31,577 nt of DNA from assembly GCA_005799205.1 (NCBI GenBank), contig SYHM01000206.1:1-31577 (forward strand), given 5' to 3'. The notes beneath the pieces were generated by a model, which ran no database searches, was not told the DNA's origin, and saw nothing but the letters and a program-made list of their open reading frames with translations. Source of the DNA: Planctomycetia bacterium. GTDB taxonomy: Bacteria > Planctomycetota > Phycisphaerae > Phycisphaerales > SM1A02. Positions 1-7,764 of the stretch are shown here, one piece after another. How positions within the stretch are numbered: position 1 is the stretch's first letter; each line of letters opens with the position of its first letter. Position numbers and translations under genes: made by a program.

Positions 1-501
1 AACGAGTCCATCGCCTCCTTGGCGATTTGATGTGCTCTGCGCGCGAATCGACTCAACACTCGGGCGATAGAACCGATCTGGCACGATCGAGTACCGCGCG
101 CTGTACTCGTTGACGTTCGCCGTGCGGTGGCGGATCCACTGCCGTGCGACGAAGATCGGCATCGCGATGTGAAACTTGAACTCCACCATCTCAAATGGTG
201 TTGTGTGGCGATGCCGTAGCAAGTAGCGCACGAGTCCACGATCTTCGTTGACTTGCTTGGTGCCCTCTCCGTATGACACACGCGCTGACTGCACAATCGA
301 GAAGTCTGCGGTCTTGCCCCGCGGAGCGAGTCGCGGCATGCAATCGATCAGGGCGACGAATCCGTGATCGAGCACTCGCTTCTCAATACGCGCCGCTCCT
401 CCCATCACATCATCCATCGGCGAATCCGGCATGATGCTCACGATGTCACTCGACTGCGAAAGCGGACACGCGGATGGCTGTGGGGTCTGGTGGGTCGTCA
501 C
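1..501 (-). CDS. thyX: Flavin-dependent thymidylate synthase ThyX (3' part beyond left edge)
   Basis: ThyX makes dTMP from dUMP using methylenetetrahydrofolate and reduced FAD. The minus-strand frame is open for 167 codons from a GTG at 501 to the window edge, so the C-terminal part is missing. It contains the ThyX signature RHRTANVNEYSARY at residues 124-137, preceded by the usual LLRHRHTTPFE segment (about 94-104) and followed by SIRAQSTSNRQG (151-162), which matches the conserved Gln/Asn region. The GTG is 6 nt after the stop of the upstream gene and has a GAGAG just before it; an in-frame ATG at 432 is an alternative and would remove a poorly conserved 23-residue leader. It appears to be the last visible gene of the coaD-to-thyX operon. 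The family call is secure; the start is less so. Confidence 0.93.
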   Translation of the reverse strand, partial: MTTHQTPQPSACPLSQSSDIVSIMPDSPMDDVMGGAARIEKRVLDHGFVALIDCMPRLAPRGKTADFSIVQSARVSYGEGTKQVNEDRGLVRYLLRHRHTTPFEMVEFKFHIAMPIFVARQWIRHRTANVNEYSARYSIVPDRFYRPSVESIRAQSTSNRQGGDGLV

Positions 502-507
502 AATCTC

Positions 508-1002
508 TCACTTCGTTTGATGTGCGGGTCGATACTGCGTCAACCAACCGTTGACCAGATCGAGCGTACCCAATCCACTGGGATTTCCACGCGCGTTCAC
601 ATGTGGGGCATCACTTGGATTCTTCGAGAATTCAAGACCAACAATCTTGAACGCCTCCGCGGCCGTCGCCGGCAGTACGGTTCCTGCCATCGCCTCGTCG
701 CTGGTCTGCGGACAGCCAGTGCCTGCGGACACGAGCGCCTCGCACGGCCACAGCGAGGCAGAGGCGGCGATGACCGCCTCTTCAGACCTCGGCCATGCAC
801 CATCGCCCTGCTGCGCATAGCACAGACACGCCCATGCAATTGAACGGAGCGCTCCATCGGTCTGCTTCGCGCGAGCACGCACCTTGTTGGCAACGAAAAA
901 TCCCCAAATGAACGCAGTCAGCGCCGTTGCAATGAAGGCGGCGAAGAGAATCTTCGCAGCGCGCCTTGAACCGGGGATCTGCGCGGCCTGCTCGTGCGTC
1001 AC
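508..1002 (-). CDS. Small single-pass membrane protein, pseudopilin-like
   Basis: I do not recognise a specific family. The 164-residue protein has a basic N-terminus (SRRAAK, residues 12-17), one membrane helix (about 18-39), and then a segment reading ALRSIAWACLCYAQQGDGAWP. That segment resembles the post-helix region of planctomycete pseudopilin-like proteins, where a small-residue helix is followed by an aromatic/Gly/Trp-Pro turn. The rest is Ala-rich with four further cysteines, so the outer domain could be disulfide-bonded. The GTG start overlaps the oppF-like stop (GTGA), so translation is probably coupled, and thyX begins 6 nt after its stop. No prepilin peptidase site is evident, so the pilin comparison is only suggestive. 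Confidence 0.7.
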   Translation of the reverse strand: MTHEQAAQIPGSRRAAKILFAAFIATALTAFIWGFFVANKVRARAKQTDGALRSIAWACLCYAQQGDGAWPRSEEAVIAASASLWPCEALVSAGTGCPQTSDEAMAGTVLPATAAEAFKIVGLEFSKNPSDAPHVNARGNPSGLGTLDLVNGWLTQYRPAHQTK

Positions 1003-1835
1003 ATTCGCATTCCAACGAGCTTGAGCCGAGCACGCGGGCGCATCGGGTCGGCTTCGGGCACCGCTGACAGCAGCGCCTGCGTATACGGATGCTTGGGCGA
1101 CCCGATAATCTCGTCACGCGTGCCATGCTCGACGATTGTGCCGTTCCACATCACGGCGATCCGCTGGCATGCATGGTGAATCACCGCCATGTCGTGGCTG
1201 ATGAAGAGGTATGAGAGTTTGAACTCGCTCTGCAAGTCAGAGAGCAGATTCAGAATCTGACTTTGGATTGACACATCGAGTGCACTTGTTGGCTCGTCAC
1301 ACACGATGAGCCGCGGCTCGAGCGCCAGCGCGCGGGCGATGCCAATGCGCTGCTTCTGGCCACCCGAGAACTCGTGCGGATAGCGGTCGGCCGCTGCACG
1401 CCACAACCCGCACCGCTCGAGCAACTGGCCAACCCGCTCGCGAATCTGTTCCTTGGGAACGATCTTGTGCACTTCAAGTGGCTCGCCAATGATGTTGCCT
1501 ACGCGCATGCGTGGATTGAGCGATCCGCCTGGGTCTTGAAAGATGATCTGCATCTGACGCCGCAGCGTGCGCATGCTCGCCGCCCCTTGCGAAAAGACAT
1601 CAATCCCGTCGAAGGTCACCCGTCCGCCCGTTGCATCGATGAGTCGCAGGATCGCGCGCCCGACTGTTGTCTTGCCACATCCTGATTCGCCGACGAGTCC
1701 GAGCGTTTCTCCTGGTGCGATGGTGAAACTCACCCCGTCGACCGCACGCCGCCAATCGACAATGCGCTGCAACAACCCCTGCCGCACAGGAAAGTGCACC
1801 TTCAATTCGTGAACATCAAGAAGAGGTCTCGTCAT
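999..1835 (-). CDS. Oligopeptide/dipeptide-type ABC transporter ATPase (OppF/DppF family)
   Basis: This is an ABC-transporter ATPase of 278 residues. Walker A GESGCGKTT is at 49-57, the Q-loop IIFQDP at 97-102, the signature FSGGQKQR at 156-163, Walker B LIVCDEP at 176-182 and the H-loop His at 214. The tail HPYTQALLSAVPEADP (about 249-264) is the Opp/Dpp C-terminal extension, so the substrate is probably a peptide or similar solute. The ATG at 1835 lies 4 nt after the htrA stop; the frame stays open 75 codons further into htrA, but that stretch is a shadow. No permease, binding protein or OppD partner is in the window, so its partners must lie elsewhere or it serves another complex. Its stop overlaps the next gene. 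Confidence 0.9.
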   Translation of the reverse strand: MTRPLLDVHELKVHFPVRQGLLQRIVDWRRAVDGVSFTIAPGETLGLVGESGCGKTTVGRAILRLIDATGGRVTFDGIDVFSQGAASMRTLRRQMQIIFQDPGGSLNPRMRVGNIIGEPLEVHKIVPKEQIRERVGQLLERCGLWRAAADRYPHEFSGGQKQRIGIARALALEPRLIVCDEPTSALDVSIQSQILNLLSDLQSEFKLSYLFISHDMAVIHHACQRIAVMWNGTIVEHGTRDEIIGSPKHPYTQALLSAVPEADPMRPRARLKLVGMRM

Positions 1836-1839
1836 GGTC

Positions 1840-3318
1840 TCACCGAAGTGGTATCTCAAACTCGCCAAGCGTGCCTGTGGGGAGTGCGATCGACAGCACC
1901 GCACTCGCGCGACTGATCGAACGCCGCGAGAGGGCCCCACGCGCGAGCCGCACATAAAACTCTTCGACATTGCCGACGCTCTGGCCACCCACGGCAACGA
2001 TGATGGCGCCCGCTGGCACAATGCCCGCGAGGTTTGACCCTGGCGTGACCTCTTGCACAAGGACCCCTCGACGGTGCGGCACTTCGAGCGCGGCGCAGGC
2101 TTCAGACGTACTCGTCGCGAGTTTCGCGAAGCCGTATCTTCGCAGAAGGTCTGCGAGGTCGGCTGCCTCGACTTGTGGATCGCGCTTGGTCAGCGCGACT
2201 GCAAGCGTCATCTCGCGCCCACCGCCCTCCTCAGGATGCGGCCGCCAAATGTGAAACTCGACCGTCTGCCCCGGACGACGAGTACCGATGATCGAAGGCA
2301 CCCGACCTGCATCGCCGGTTTTCACCCCGTCGATTGATGTAATGACATCGCCCACACGAATACCAGCGAGCTCTGCAGGGCTTGCTGCGCTCACGCGCGT
2401 GACAACCGCGCCATCGGCCGTGAAATGTTCTGCGATGCACCGAAAGAGCGGATCACGCAACTGCGGCGCGAGAATCGAACTGACCGACTGCACCGCAACC
2501 CCAGAAAACCCCTTCTCGACTTCGCCAATCTCGATCAGTTGAGAAACAACGAATTCGATGATGTCCATCGGAATCGCGAGCCCGATCCCCCCAAACTGGC
2601 CCTGCCCAAGCGTGCTGCCGCGACCCGTCGCAATCGCGGTGTTCATTCCGATGACTCGACCGTAGATGTCGCAGAGTGGTCCACCTGAGTTACCAGGGTT
2701 GATCGCAGCGTCGACTTGGATGAAGTTCTCGTAGTCAACATCGGCCAGCCCAGCGCTTCGGCCAATGCCAGAGACGATGCCTGCGCTCATCGAAAATCGA
2801 AAGTCGAAGGGAGAGCCAAACGCGAAGACCATTTCTCCCTGCGTTGGGATGTCGATCGATCGCTGCGCTGGGGTGAGGTCGTCCGCTTCGATACGCAAGA
2901 CAGCAATATCAGTCTTAAGGTCGATCCCAACGAGTTGCGCGCCGACAATCTGTCCCGTGCTCAACTGCACATCGATGCTCTGCGCGCCATCGACGACATG
3001 ACCATTGGTGACGATGTGTCCGTAGACGTCATACACCCAGGCCGACCCGGTATTGAACAGCGGCGCACCGCCTCGCGGCGAATCCGACCCCTTCGCAGTC
3101 AGCGAGAGCACCGATGGCTCAACGATGCTTGCAACATCGCGCGTGGCTTGATTGAGTTCTTCGAGCGCGTTGTGTTCACCGAGCCGCCCCTTCGCTGCGA
3201 CGCGCTCTGCGTCGATACGCGCTTGACCGAGGCTGCGCACGGCACGCGGGGTCACAACGAGAACGAGAAGTGCGGCGACGGCAACGATCGCTGCGGGAAC
3301 GAGCGTCTGAATCTTCAT
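1840..3318 (-). CDS. HtrA/DegP-like periplasmic serine protease with two PDZ domains
   Basis: This is a 492-residue trypsin-like protease/chaperone of the HtrA family. An N-terminal hydrophobic segment (about 7-23) acts as signal or anchor. The catalytic triad is visible: His107 in TNGHVVDGA, Asp137 in LKTDIAVLRIE and Ser211 in NPGNSGGPL. Two PDZ domains follow (roughly 270-365 and 395-460), the first with the typical AGIRVGDVITSIDG carboxylate-binding region and the second with AGIVPAGAIIVAVGG. The likely role is envelope protein quality control. Its ATG overlaps the panB stop (ATGA at 3315-3318), indicating translational coupling. The substrate cannot be inferred, and a DegS/DegQ type is equally possible. 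Confidence 0.92.
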   Translation of the reverse strand: MKIQTLVPAAIVAVAALLVLVVTPRAVRSLGQARIDAERVAAKGRLGEHNALEELNQATRDVASIVEPSVLSLTAKGSDSPRGGAPLFNTGSAWVYDVYGHIVTNGHVVDGAQSIDVQLSTGQIVGAQLVGIDLKTDIAVLRIEADDLTPAQRSIDIPTQGEMVFAFGSPFDFRFSMSAGIVSGIGRSAGLADVDYENFIQVDAAINPGNSGGPLCDIYGRVIGMNTAIATGRGSTLGQGQFGGIGLAIPMDIIEFVVSQLIEIGEVEKGFSGVAVQSVSSILAPQLRDPLFRCIAEHFTADGAVVTRVSAASPAELAGIRVGDVITSIDGVKTGDAGRVPSIIGTRRPGQTVEFHIWRPHPEEGGGREMTLAVALTKRDPQVEAADLADLLRRYGFAKLATSTSEACAALEVPHRRGVLVQEVTPGSNLAGIVPAGAIIVAVGGQSVGNVEEFYVRLARGALSRRSISRASAVLSIALPTGTLGEFEIPLR

Positions 3319-4232
3319 AGACGATTCGACCCTGGCCGCTTGTTGCCCGCCGCGCGCGCGTCTACCGCCACCTGAAACGCGGCACGCTCGTTGTCATTCA
3401 TGACGTAGGGATGTTCGCCAAGATTCGACGCCGCCACACGCTCGATCCACCCATGCGCGGCATCGATGATCTGTCGACCGATCTGAACCGTTGGCAACGC
3501 GAACGCCGGCTGCCATGCGCTCATCCCCAGCAAATCGTGCAGCACGACGACCTGCCCGTGGCACGCATTCCCAGCTCCACAACCAATAACGGGAACCGTT
3601 GATTCGCGCACGATCTGCTCTGTCACCTCAGCGGGTGCGGCCTCGACCAAGAGCATCGTTGCCCCTGCAGCAATCATCGCCTGCGCATCATCGAGCAGGT
3701 CCATCGCACTCGAAGCACTCTTGCCTGCCGCGTAATAGCCGCCATGCAACTTCGCGTGCTGGGGGCGCGATCCGATATGCGCGACTATGGGAATCCCTGC
3801 GCGACACATCTTGGCAACGAGTGGCGCAAACGAGCGATCGACTTCGACCTTCACCAGATCGGCAAGCCCTTCGGTCAGAAAACGGCCTGCGTTTCGAATC
3901 GCTTGGGCGTCGTCCGCCTGGTAACTCAGAAATGGCATGTCGGCCATGACGAGCGTCGTTGGGGCCCCACGCTTCACCCCTGCTGTCAGAGCGATCAAAA
4001 AGTCGAGTGGTGTGTGGATCGTGCTTGGGAATCCGAGAATCACTTCGCCTGCGGTATCGCCCACAAGCATCATGTGAATACCGGCTTCTTGAAGCCAACG
4101 CGCAGTCGTTGCGTCGTAGCAGGTCAAGCATGCGAACTTCTCGCCACTGCGAACCATCCGCTGCAGTGTGCGCAGCGTGCATGGGGCGGTCGATCGTGAA
4201 GTCTCTGAGGTCTGCGCAGGCTGATTCGTCAT
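3315..4232 (-). CDS. panB: 3-methyl-2-oxobutanoate hydroxymethyltransferase (PanB)
   Basis: PanB forms ketopantoate from 2-ketoisovalerate and methylenetetrahydrofolate, the first step of pantothenate/CoA synthesis. The 305-residue protein shows the TIM-barrel landmarks: LTCYDATTAR (36-45), metal-site Asp59 in LVGDT, Asp98 in MADMPF, Lys128/Glu130 in LVKVE and the catalytic Glu197 in LLVEAAPAE. It departs from the family consensus at several conserved places: VGDT for VGDS, AHIGSRPQ for GHIGLTPQ, and GCGAGNACHGQ (217-227) for GIGAGxxxDGQ. A GAGAG precedes the ATG by about 6 nt. It shares an operon with coaD, another CoA-pathway gene. The family call is firm; full activity is inferred from the retained catalytic residues. 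Confidence 0.92.
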   Translation of the reverse strand: MTNQPAQTSETSRSTAPCTLRTLQRMVRSGEKFACLTCYDATTARWLQEAGIHMMLVGDTAGEVILGFPSTIHTPLDFLIALTAGVKRGAPTTLVMADMPFLSYQADDAQAIRNAGRFLTEGLADLVKVEVDRSFAPLVAKMCRAGIPIVAHIGSRPQHAKLHGGYYAAGKSASSAMDLLDDAQAMIAAGATMLLVEAAPAEVTEQIVRESTVPVIGCGAGNACHGQVVVLHDLLGMSAWQPAFALPTVQIGRQIIDAAHGWIERVAASNLGEHPYVMNDNERAAFQVAVDARAAGNKRPGSNRL

Positions 4233-4244
4233 AGGAGGCTCTCG

Positions 4245-5006
4245 TTAACGGTCTGACTGTTGATTCATGAACCGGCCAAACGATCCACGCATCGGATTGA
4301 AGACGACATTGTCACGTCCGAGCACGAAGACATCCGCGATCTCGATCGCCTCACGGAATGACTCTTGCGCCTGTTCGATGTCTTCGCACGGAGTCGTGAC
4401 CCGACCCTGCGCAAGATGCTCTTCGGTCACGATCGCGTCACCCGTAATGAGGATTGTCGATGACGGAATCGCCAAGAGCAACCCAGCGGTGCCTGGTGTC
4501 ACACCTGGCAGCGGAAAGAGGTCTACCCCTTCGGCGAGTCGGTCAGGGGCATCCTTGATGCGGCGCCCGACCTCGAGCGATGTCTTCACGAAGTCCACGA
4601 CACCGCGCTTGGCGGCATCCTGCGGAGCGTTCAGGTCGTCGTCATCATCCGCCCGCAGCGCGTCTTCTTCAGTCAGCCGCTCAACTTCTTCGCCGACCGC
4701 TGCGAGCACTTCTCGATCGGCAGCTGCCATCCACCACTGTGCATTTGGAAACAACGAGATTCCGCGGTATTGCGCAGGACTCTTGCTCGTCAGAAACACA
4801 TCGGTGATCTCGTCACACTTCACCCCCGTGCGCGATTGCATGCGCGGCGCGAGAATGTTCGGTGGAAGTGATGGATCGACAATGATCTTGCGATCGCCCG
4901 ACTCGATCAGTGTCGTGGTCGCGTGCCCTTCGCGCACCAGTCCGCGTTCGCCCCACAGCGGATGGCTTCCGAGGGTGCCGATTGAAATGACTCGAAACTG
5001 CAACAT
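4245..5006 (-). CDS. Metallo-beta-lactamase-fold protein lacking the HxHxDH metal motif
   Basis: The 253-residue protein follows the MBL plan: an N-terminal strand pair, IIVDPSLPP (41-49) where active enzymes have a VDTG-like strand, VFLTSKSPAQYRG (70-82) where the LTHxHxDHxGG motif should be, LPGVTPGTAG (166-175) for the PGHTPG segment, and LITGDAIV (187-194) for the GD metal Asp. The Asp is kept, but the HxHxDH histidines and the PGHTPG histidine are replaced. An acidic run (DDDDDLN, about 119-125) sits in the middle. It is therefore probably not a standard zinc hydrolase, and may be a binding or regulatory protein. It sits 27 nt after coaD and 12 nt before panB, so a link to CoA or acyl-thioesters is possible but unproven. 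No clear Shine-Dalgarno sequence precedes it. Confidence 0.75.
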   Translation of the reverse strand: MLQFRVISIGTLGSHPLWGERGLVREGHATTTLIESGDRKIIVDPSLPPNILAPRMQSRTGVKCDEITDVFLTSKSPAQYRGISLFPNAQWWMAAADREVLAAVGEEVERLTEEDALRADDDDDLNAPQDAAKRGVVDFVKTSLEVGRRIKDAPDRLAEGVDLFPLPGVTPGTAGLLLAIPSSTILITGDAIVTEEHLAQGRVTTPCEDIEQAQESFREAIEIADVFVLGRDNVVFNPMRGSFGRFMNQQSDR

Positions 5007-5033
5007 GTGTCCGTGGTGTGTGGGCGGTGCGCG

Positions 5034-5606
5034 TCAGTCAGCCTGCGACTCGAGCGCGAGTCGTGCAAGAGAGTGATTGGGATCCTTCATCAGTTCGCCA
5101 ATAGCGTGCGCGACATTCGGCGGCACGAACGGGCGCAGTTTGTCCATTGATCCACCGAACGCCGCGATCTGCCTGATGAGACTCGACGAGAGAAATGCAA
5201 ACGACTCACCTGTGACCACGAACACGGTCTCAATGCCCGCGACCTGACGATTCGTGATGGCGAGTTGGCACTCAGAGGCGAGATCAGTGACATTGCGAAT
5301 TCCTCGGATGATTCCTGACGCACCAACGGAACGGGCAAAATCAACCGTCAAGCCGCTGTAGGTCGCCACGCGCACGCGCGCGGCATTGGGCTCTGCGCGC
5401 ACGAGTTCGGCGATGAGTGGCTCAAGCAGAGCCACTCGCTCTTCAACCGGAAAAAAGTCTGGCTTATCTGGATTTCTGCCGACTGCGACGATCACTTCAT
5501 CGAAGAGTCGACGCGCGCGCGCGAGGACATCGAGGTGGCCAAGCGTGACCGGATCGAATGACCCGGGGTAAATCGCAAGGTGATGTCGCGAAGGGGCAGC
5601 GCTCAT
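5034..5606 (-). CDS. coaD: Phosphopantetheine adenylyltransferase (CoaD)
   Basis: CoaD adenylates 4'-phosphopantetheine to dephospho-CoA. The 190-residue nucleotidyltransferase begins with AIYPGSFDPVTLGHLDV (11-27), holding the T/HxGH nucleotide-binding motif, and has IIRGIRNVTDLASE in the middle and the characteristic FLSSSLIRQIA near the C-terminal third. The frame is open 52 codons further upstream, but homology begins just after the ATG at 5606. There is no Shine-Dalgarno sequence; a TACACT box ends 6 nt before the ATG, which fits a leaderless mRNA. It seems to be the first gene of an operon running through panB and htrA to thyX. Confidence 0.95.
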   Translation of the reverse strand: MSAAPSRHHLAIYPGSFDPVTLGHLDVLARARRLFDEVIVAVGRNPDKPDFFPVEERVALLEPLIAELVRAEPNAARVRVATYSGLTVDFARSVGASGIIRGIRNVTDLASECQLAITNRQVAGIETVFVVTGESFAFLSSSLIRQIAAFGGSMDKLRPFVPPNVAHAIGELMKDPNHSLARLALESQAD

Positions 5607-5612
5607 AACCCG

Positions 5613-5644
5613 AGTGTAGGGGGGAAATTTTGAAAACTTGACAA
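5613..5644 (-). promoter_or_regulatory. Putative promoter of the coaD operon
   Basis: On the minus strand TACACT (5618-5613) lies 6 nt before the coaD ATG, and TTGTCA (5644-5639) is a plausible -35 element, though the 20-nt spacing is long. Transcription from this box would start at or next to the ATG. The -35 lies in a palindrome CTTGACAAG (5637-5645) that also presents a perfect TTGACA to the plus strand. Confidence 0.4.
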
Positions 5645-5645
5645 G

Positions 5646-5816
5646 ATGAGTTGCTCGGGGGTGTGCGGAAATCCATCGTGTCCTTGCAGTCGCTGAAGTG
5701 AACGACTGAGGAGGAGTCAAGGCCGCGTGAACCACTCGCGCATCCTTGAACGGACAGAGCAACCCTGGATCGGCCCCGCATCGGACCTGCCTCCCCGAGC
5801 GGGGCCTCTTTTTTTT
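5646..5816 (+). ncRNA. Candidate structured small RNA ending in an intrinsic terminator
   Basis: Between the coaD start and the aldehyde dehydrogenase stop are about 220 nt with no credible gene. On the plus strand there are consecutive inverted repeats: CAGTCG/CGACTG (5687-5692 and 5703-5708), TCAAGG/CCTTGA (5717-5722 and 5744-5749) enclosing a further GCG/CGC stem, and then a strong terminator. No plus-strand gene lies upstream that would need this terminator. A TTGACA is at 5638-5643, but I see no good -10 at normal spacing. I could not match the sequence to SRP RNA, 6S RNA or another known class. The 5' end given is a guess. Confidence 0.35.
5772..5816 (+). terminator. Rho-independent terminator, plus strand
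   Basis: GGCCCCGC (5772-5779) pairs with GCGGGGCC (5799-5806), followed by TCTTTTTTTT up to 5816. A tighter alternative is CCCC-GAGC-GGGG (5793-5804). The T-run is on the plus-strand 3' side only, so it terminates rightward transcription; for the minus-strand aldehyde dehydrogenase it offers a hairpin but no U-tract. Confidence 0.75.
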
Positions 5817-5826
5817 GCTGATCAGT

Positions 5827-7227
5827 TCATTTCGCGCGGCTCACCGATCGCACTTGTGCGAATTGGCGATGGCCGTACTTGCCGCTGTGGAATCCGAGTC
5901 CGGACTGCCTCGCGCCGACCCACGGACTACCAGTCGCGCCGCCGCACCCTTGGTTGATTCCAACCATTCCAGCGGTTAACTGGTCGGCGACTCGTGTTGC
6001 GCGCGCTTGCGATCCATAGACCGCTGCGCCAAGTCCATAGGGAGAGTCGTTCGCGAGTGCGACCGCCTCGGCATCGCTCGAGACGCGCATGATCGAGGCC
6101 ACCGGGCCAAATGTCTCATCGCGCATGATCGACATCGCATGCGTCACTCCCGTCAGCACCGTCGGACGAATGAAGTTGCCTTCGCTTGGGTTCGCGCCAT
6201 CGCACTCACCGACCACGCACTTGGCGCCATCGGCGATTGCCGAGCGAAGCTGATCCATGACGATCTTCTTCTGTCGAGCGCTTGCCATCGGACCGATCTG
6301 CGTCGTTTCGCAGGCGCCATCTCCTTGGGTGAGCGCACGCGCGCCATCGACCACCGCTTGTACGAATGCGTCAGCGACCTTATCGGCGACATAAATGCGC
6401 TCGGTGCTCACACAGACCTGTCCAGCATTGCGGAATGAGTTTCGCACCGCGAACTGAGCCGCGGCCTTGATGTCTGCATCCTCGAGGACGATCAGCGGAT
6501 CCTTCCCACCTAGTTCGAGCAGCAAACGTTTGAGACCCGCCGATGCATCGCGCATGATCGCCGCCCCAGTGGCGCGACTGCCAGTGAAGACAACGAGGTC
6601 GACTGCGCTTCGCACGAGCGCGCTCCCTTGCACGCCATCGCCGTGAATGATCTGCAGAACTCCTGGCGGTAGCACTTCGATCATGCAGCGCGCCCACAGA
6701 TCGCCGCTGAGGGGCGAGACTTCGCTCGGCTTGAACACGACCGTGTTGCCAGCAATCAACGCCGGAATCACAGACTGCGTCGGCATCAAGATCGGAAAGT
6801 TCCACGGAGTGATGACTGCCGCGACGCCGAGCGGGTCGAACAGCAGGCGGGTTGACGTCTTCTCATCCTCGAGCAGTTCAACGCGCAGCGCCGCGACGAT
6901 TTCGTCGATCTCTTGCCCGAGTGAGTCATTGGCGTACCCGGCTTCGCCAATTGCTTCCTTCAGTGGCTTTCCCATCTCGGCACATGCGAGCGCGCCCATC
7001 TCACCAGCACGCGCCTTGAGTGTGGCGATCGCTCCCTTCACGCATGCGGCGCGCGCATCGAGCCCGAGCGCTGCCCATGCAGGTTGCGCCGCGCGTGCGC
7101 GCGCGACCACCGCGTCAATCTCGGCCACGGGGGTCACCGCGACCGTTCCGACAACCGATCCCGTGGCGGGATTACGAATCGTCAACGATGAAGGAGGCGA
7201 TTGAGCGGCCATGTTCTGTGGTGTCAT
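5827..7227 (-). CDS. NAD(P)-dependent aldehyde dehydrogenase family protein
   Basis: The 466-residue protein oxidises an aldehyde to the acid using NAD(P). Landmarks are ITPWNFPIL with Asn143, the LVVFTGSRATG nucleotide-binding segment (211-221), catalytic base Glu238 in LLLELGGKDP, nucleophile Cys272 in NAGQVCVSTERIYV, and the late DETFGPV and NDSPYGLGAAVYG motifs. It resembles the succinate-semialdehyde/aryl-aldehyde type, but the substrate cannot be read from sequence. The ATG at 7227 has GAGAGG about 7 nt upstream; the open frame continues 88 codons further but has no family similarity. It closes the FabZ-ACP-FabZ operon, 10 nt after the second FabZ-like gene, so a fatty aldehyde is a reasonable guess. 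Confidence 0.93.
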   Translation of the reverse strand: MTPQNMAAQSPPSSLTIRNPATGSVVGTVAVTPVAEIDAVVARARAAQPAWAALGLDARAACVKGAIATLKARAGEMGALACAEMGKPLKEAIGEAGYANDSLGQEIDEIVAALRVELLEDEKTSTRLLFDPLGVAAVITPWNFPILMPTQSVIPALIAGNTVVFKPSEVSPLSGDLWARCMIEVLPPGVLQIIHGDGVQGSALVRSAVDLVVFTGSRATGAAIMRDASAGLKRLLLELGGKDPLIVLEDADIKAAAQFAVRNSFRNAGQVCVSTERIYVADKVADAFVQAVVDGARALTQGDGACETTQIGPMASARQKKIVMDQLRSAIADGAKCVVGECDGANPSEGNFIRPTVLTGVTHAMSIMRDETFGPVASIMRVSSDAEAVALANDSPYGLGAAVYGSQARATRVADQLTAGMVGINQGCGGATGSPWVGARQSGLGFHSGKYGHRQFAQVRSVSRAK

Positions 7228-7237
7228 TGGTTGCCTC

Positions 7238-7747
7238 TCACGCGCGCTTCGGCAGTAGCCCGCCGAGAATTGCCCTGAAATTCTCACCAAACACGAAGTT
7301 GTGTTCTGGCAGATCGAGCCCCGCGCGATTCTGGTCGACGTGGCTAAAGATGATCTCGGTGCGGCCGATGTCGATCCACCCACCGCCGCGGTGATCAAAC
7401 CGACTGATGACTCCCTTCGTGGATGCCCCCATGTCATCCATCCGTTCAATTGTCGCGTCGTAGCGAATCGATTGACCCGGGAAGACGTCACTCTCGAAGA
7501 GCGCCTCAGTCACCTTGGCAAGAACCACCTTCTCCTTGAACTGACGAACGCTGCCAACAAGAATGCCTGCAGTCTGTGCCATCCCCTCGAGCATGAGGCT
7601 CGCGGGCATCATCGGCTGCGCGGGTCCATCCGACCCCGCTTCGAAGTGTTGATGCAGGTGGTCTTCGGCGAGCGACACATTCTTGATCGCAACGAGCCGC
7701 GTGTGGGGCTCGTGCAACAGAATCGCGTCAATCCAAAGCCAGCGCAT
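7238..7747 (-). CDS. FabZ-like hotdog-fold 3-hydroxyacyl-ACP dehydratase (divergent)
   Basis: This is a 169-residue hotdog-fold protein. The active-site helix region reads HFEAGSDGPAQPMMPASLML (34-53) followed by EGMAQTAGIL. The catalytic His and Glu of FabZ are in place, but the loop is longer than the usual HFPxxPxxPG and ends in PAS instead of PG(V/S). It may dehydrate 3-hydroxyacyl-ACP or only bind the acyl chain. It lies 17 nt after the acyl carrier protein gene and 10 nt before the aldehyde dehydrogenase. Together with the FabZ-like gene two places upstream it could form a heteromeric dehydratase. Confidence 0.82.
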   Translation of the reverse strand: MRWLWIDAILLHEPHTRLVAIKNVSLAEDHLHQHFEAGSDGPAQPMMPASLMLEGMAQTAGILVGSVRQFKEKVVLAKVTEALFESDVFPGQSIRYDATIERMDDMGASTKGVISRFDHRGGGWIDIGRTEIIFSHVDQNRAGLDLPEHNFVFGENFRAILGGLLPKRA

Positions 7748-7764
7748 ACGTCACGAGCTCGTCT

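Noticed and set aside
1836..2060. 75-residue N-terminal extension of the OppF-like protein
   Set aside because: Lies inside htrA, has no ABC similarity, and the ATG at 1835 fits the family start.
5638..5666. Perfect TTGACA as a plus-strand promoter for the candidate small RNA
   Set aside because: No acceptable -10 hexamer at 16-18 nt spacing, so I did not annotate a promoter.
5727..5957. GTG-initiated frame with AGGAGG-like sequence upstream
   Set aside because: It reads straight through the intrinsic terminator and into the end of the aldehyde dehydrogenase gene; no family similarity.
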